64,000 nucleotides of DNA from Salipiger thiooxidans. Its GTDB lineage: Bacteria; Pseudomonadota; Alphaproteobacteria; Rhodobacterales; Rhodobacteraceae. Positions within the stretch are counted from its first letter, which is position 1. Each line of letters starts with the position of its first letter. The stretch lies in assembly GCF_900102075.1 (NCBI RefSeq), contig NZ_FNAV01000009.1, positions 216,195 to 280,194 on the forward strand, in the 5' to 3' direction. A program made the translations under genes and the position numbers. Below, in pieces: positions 62,560-64,000 of this stretch. The notes beneath the pieces were generated by a model. That model had not been told where the DNA came from, made no database searches, and saw only the letters and a program-made list of their open reading frames with translations.

Positions 62560-62866
62560 CGGCCGGCCAGAGGAAGGCCACCGCGCGGCACAGGACGGAT
62601 GGCAGCGACGCGCCGGGGTCGAAATCGCTCCAGATCGACGCGCTGCCCGCCGCCACGCGAGAGCCCCCCGGCTGCCGCATCCGCGCCTCCGACCGCTTCG
62701 CGGAAAGTGCAGCCAGATCATCGACTGGATCACCCGGCCGCAGGCCGAGGAGCCTGTAAGGGTAAGGCCGCGCCTCGATGCCGCCGGCCGCCTGTAGTGC
62801 GTCGGCAGTAGCCGACCCGCTCACGGCATAGAGGAACACAATGGCGGAAAGCGCTGACGACGACAC
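62560..62866 (-). pseudogene. possible remnant of a small secreted protein
   Basis: On the minus strand, a GTG at 62866 would begin a signal-peptide-like sequence (SSSALSAIVFLYAVSGSATADA). It continues with PYPYRLLGLRPGDPVDDLAAL, which resembles a recurrent motif of small exported proteins. There is no ribosome binding site, and the frame then becomes low-complexity and runs antisense into pcaR. It could be the 5' end of a lost gene or chance. Confidence 0.3.
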
Positions 62867-62911
62867 GCGACCAGAACCGGACAGAACTGAATCCACCTCA
62901 ACATCGCCAAA

Positions 62912-62928
62912 TATCCCATAATGGGATA
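62912..62928 (+). promoter_or_regulatory. perfect palindromic operator before the XRE gene
   Basis: TATCCCAT-A-ATGGGATA is an 8-bp perfect inverted repeat with one central base. It overlaps a -10-like GATAAT (62925-62930). The form recalls the HipB operator TATCC-N8-GGATA. Autoregulation of the XRE gene at 62981 is likely. Confidence 0.6.
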
Positions 62929-62980
62929 ATATTAAAACAGGATTACGCGGCAAGGGTACGACCCTTTTGGAGAGCGGCGA

Positions 62981-63526
62981 TTGGCGCGTAGTCTCAGAAC
63001 ATCGGGGCATCTGGCGCTGCTTGGCGCGCTGACGGATGCCCGCAAGGCCGCTGGAATGACCCAGCAGCAACTCGCAGACCGCATGAAACGACCCCAGTCG
63101 TTTGTCGCCAAAGTGGAAGGTGGTGAGCGGCGCCTGGACGTCGTTGAGTTCGCTGAGTCGACTGTCGCCCTAGGGGCCGACTATGGCGAGCTGCTCGCGC
63201 CTGTCCTGCGCTCTGTCGGCGGTGAAGACGCGACAGCGTCGCGCTGCTCAGGTAATGCCACTTGCTGCGTCTTAGGAACCCACGGACGGGCTTCTCTGGT
63301 TGGGCCTCCGTCGTTTCGGTGGGCGGCGCGTCCTGCAATGAGCTTTCCAAGCCGCTCAACGATGCGCGCAGGTCCTTTTACAACTTCGCGAGCATATCTT
63401 CTTGTTCGGCCAATCTGTTCATTCAGTCGATTACGCCTTTCCCGAGCTCTTCGACGCAGCTCAGCAACTCGCGCTCCAAGTTCGTCAGGGTCATCGATGA
63501 CGACCGTAACGGGGGTCTCGCCTTAA
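62981..63526 (+). CDS. XRE family DNA-binding protein with an aberrant C-terminus
   Basis: Residues 7-80 form a complete Cro/C1-type helix-turn-helix: LTDARKAAGMTQQQLADRM, then SFVAKVEGGERRLDVVEF. Normal single-domain relatives end soon after this point. Here the frame continues for about 100 Ser/Arg-rich residues that lie opposite a degenerate minus-strand gene, so the natural end has probably been lost through rearrangement near 63230. The start is TTG 62981, with GGAGAG 6 nt upstream. It may still bind its own operator. Confidence 0.7.
   Translation: MARSLRTSGHLALLGALTDARKAAGMTQQQLADRMKRPQSFVAKVEGGERRLDVVEFAESTVALGADYGELLAPVLRSVGGEDATASRCSGNATCCVLGTHGRASLVGPPSFRWAARPAMSFPSRSTMRAGPFTTSRAYLLVRPICSFSRLRLSRALRRSSATRAPSSSGSSMTTVTGVSP
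63235..63494 (-). pseudogene. degenerate coiled-coil protein gene with two in-frame stops
   Basis: From ATG 63494 the minus strand reads MTLTNLERELLSCVEELGKG, then a TGA (63425-63423), then MNRLAEQEDMLAKL, then a TAA (63380-63378), then KDLRASLSGLESSLQDA, all in one frame. The heptad-like pattern is continuous across both stops, so this is a decayed gene. Small coiled-coil proteins of this look occur in plasmid mobilisation regions, but I cannot name the family. Confidence 0.5.
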
Positions 63527-63719
63527 CGGTGGCCCCGTGAGCGGGCGACATCAAGAGGAGCTTTCATCCGCTGAGCCACGCGCCGAGCGGTCTCATGTTT
63601 GACGGTGCAGATGGGAGACAGAATCTGCAGGACTTCGGGCTGCCCGATGTCCGAAATCGGCATCCTGCCTATTTTCGGCAAAGCTTACTCAGCCAGCGTA
63701 TTGATCTACTGCTGGGCAT
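63499..63719 (-). pseudogene. remnant of a tyrosine-recombinase integrase
   Basis: The minus strand encodes the core-binding part of a P4-type integrase: INTLAE*ALPKIGRMPI, then DIGQPEVLQILSPICT, then KHETARRVAQRMKAPLDVA, then GHR*GETPVT. In-frame stops are TAG (63708-63706, at an expected Trp), TAA (63687-63685, at an expected Tyr) and TAA (63525-63523). The N-terminal part is cut off by the IS element at 63720, and the catalytic domain is missing. Confidence 0.75.
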
Positions 63720-64000
63720 GGCTCTGTTGCACAAATCGGCTGAACGCCGAGGTTCCCCTTTTCCCAGACGGACTTATCCTACAGCTTCCGTGACGGGTAT
63801 GCCGAGCGCGGTGTAGCCGTTCAGGACGACGATGCGGACTTGGAGCTCGGCGACCTGTCGGTCGAAGTCCCGTGCCATGAGCCGCTGGCCCAGCAGTTTC
63901 ACACAATGCATCTTGGTCTCGACGCGGCTCCTGCGGTGGTATCCGCTCCATCGTCGCCAGAGGGCCCGGCCGAGGTATTTCGCGGCGCGCAGGGCCTCGT
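63720..64000 (-). mobile_element. IS5-family insertion sequence (IS903-like), partial
   Basis: The element begins with the terminal repeat GGCTCTGTTGCACAAATC (63720-63737), close to the IS903-type end GGCTTTGTTGAATAAATC. It runs past the right edge, so its length and the other repeat are unknown. It interrupts the integrase remnant. If it makes a 9-bp target duplication, this end would be GCTGGGCAT (63711-63719). Confidence 0.8.
63774..64000 (-). CDS. IS5-family transposase, C-terminal part
   Basis: The last 74 residues of a DDE transposase are present, ending LNGYTALGIPVTEAVG before TAA at 63776-63774. YHRRSRVETKMHCVKLLGQR contains the third catalytic residue (Glu) of the DDE triad and the usual Y-x2-R-x3-E-x6-K pattern. 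The remaining residues lie outside the window. The visible part has no stop or frameshift, so the element may be intact. Confidence 0.85.
   Translation of the reverse strand, partial: EALRAAKYLGRALWRRWSGYHRRSRVETKMHCVKLLGQRLMARDFDRQVAELQVRIVVLNGYTALGIPVTEAVG

Overview
The window looks like chromosomal DNA of a high-GC alphaproteobacterium of the Roseobacter/Rhodobacteraceae type. The basis is protein content and style: L21 with a helix-hairpin-helix tail, many TRAP and polyamine-type ABC importers, pcaQ/pcaR/pobR-regulated protocatechuate genes, a BKACE enzyme inside the pca operon, GGAG-type ribosome binding sites and frequent 4-bp ATGA gene overlaps. No rRNA, CRISPR array or phage structural gene is visible. 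The species cannot be named from this sequence alone.

Layout. 1-9.7 kb is mostly housekeeping: an L,D-transpeptidase cut by the left edge, a Tat-exported DUF882 peptidase, a GNAT acetyltransferase, rplU-rpmA, a DUF2059 protein, tRNA-Ser(CGA), a divergent RarA-like AAA+ ATPase, an alpha/beta hydrolase, a periplasmic molybdopterin-domain-like protein and a DUF389 membrane protein. 9.7-13.6 kb holds an AcoR-like regulator without a visible GAFTGA loop and an NTF2-flavin monooxygenase preceded by a helically phased operator. 13.7-23.3 kb is a divergent nitrogen-compound module: a Liv-type ABC importer, an N-formylglutamate amidohydrolase-family enzyme, a cysteine hydrolase and a class III aminotransferase face an RpiR regulator and a GlnA-like ligase. 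23.4-30.3 kb is a GntR-controlled operon joining an ADP-ribosylglycohydrolase-family enzyme, a PfkB kinase, a polyamine-type ABC importer and a second cysteine hydrolase. I read it as a candidate uptake and breakdown system for an N-glycoside. 30.4-35.0 kb carries eutB-eutC and a large uncharacterised glycosidase-like gene in the same operon.

35.3-62.5 kb is mainly an aromatic-acid catabolic region: pcaB, pobA/pobR, pcaDCHG plus BKACE with divergent pcaQ, a shikimate/quinate module (TetR, dehydrogenase, TRAP importer, QuiC-type dehydroshikimate dehydratase), and pcaIJF with divergent pcaR. Quinate/shikimate and 4-hydroxybenzoate therefore converge on protocatechuate and then the beta-ketoadipate pathway, with two possible final cleavage routes. 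Placed inside it are a second TRAP importer with a benzoylformate-decarboxylase-like TPP enzyme, and a light-sensing operon (heme oxygenase, bacteriophytochrome kinase, a small PAS protein).

62.5-64.0 kb is decayed mobile DNA: an XRE regulator with an aberrant tail and a perfect palindromic operator, a coiled-coil gene fragment with two in-frame stops, a tyrosine-integrase remnant with three in-frame stops, and an IS5-family (IS903-like) element inserted into that remnant and cut by the right edge.
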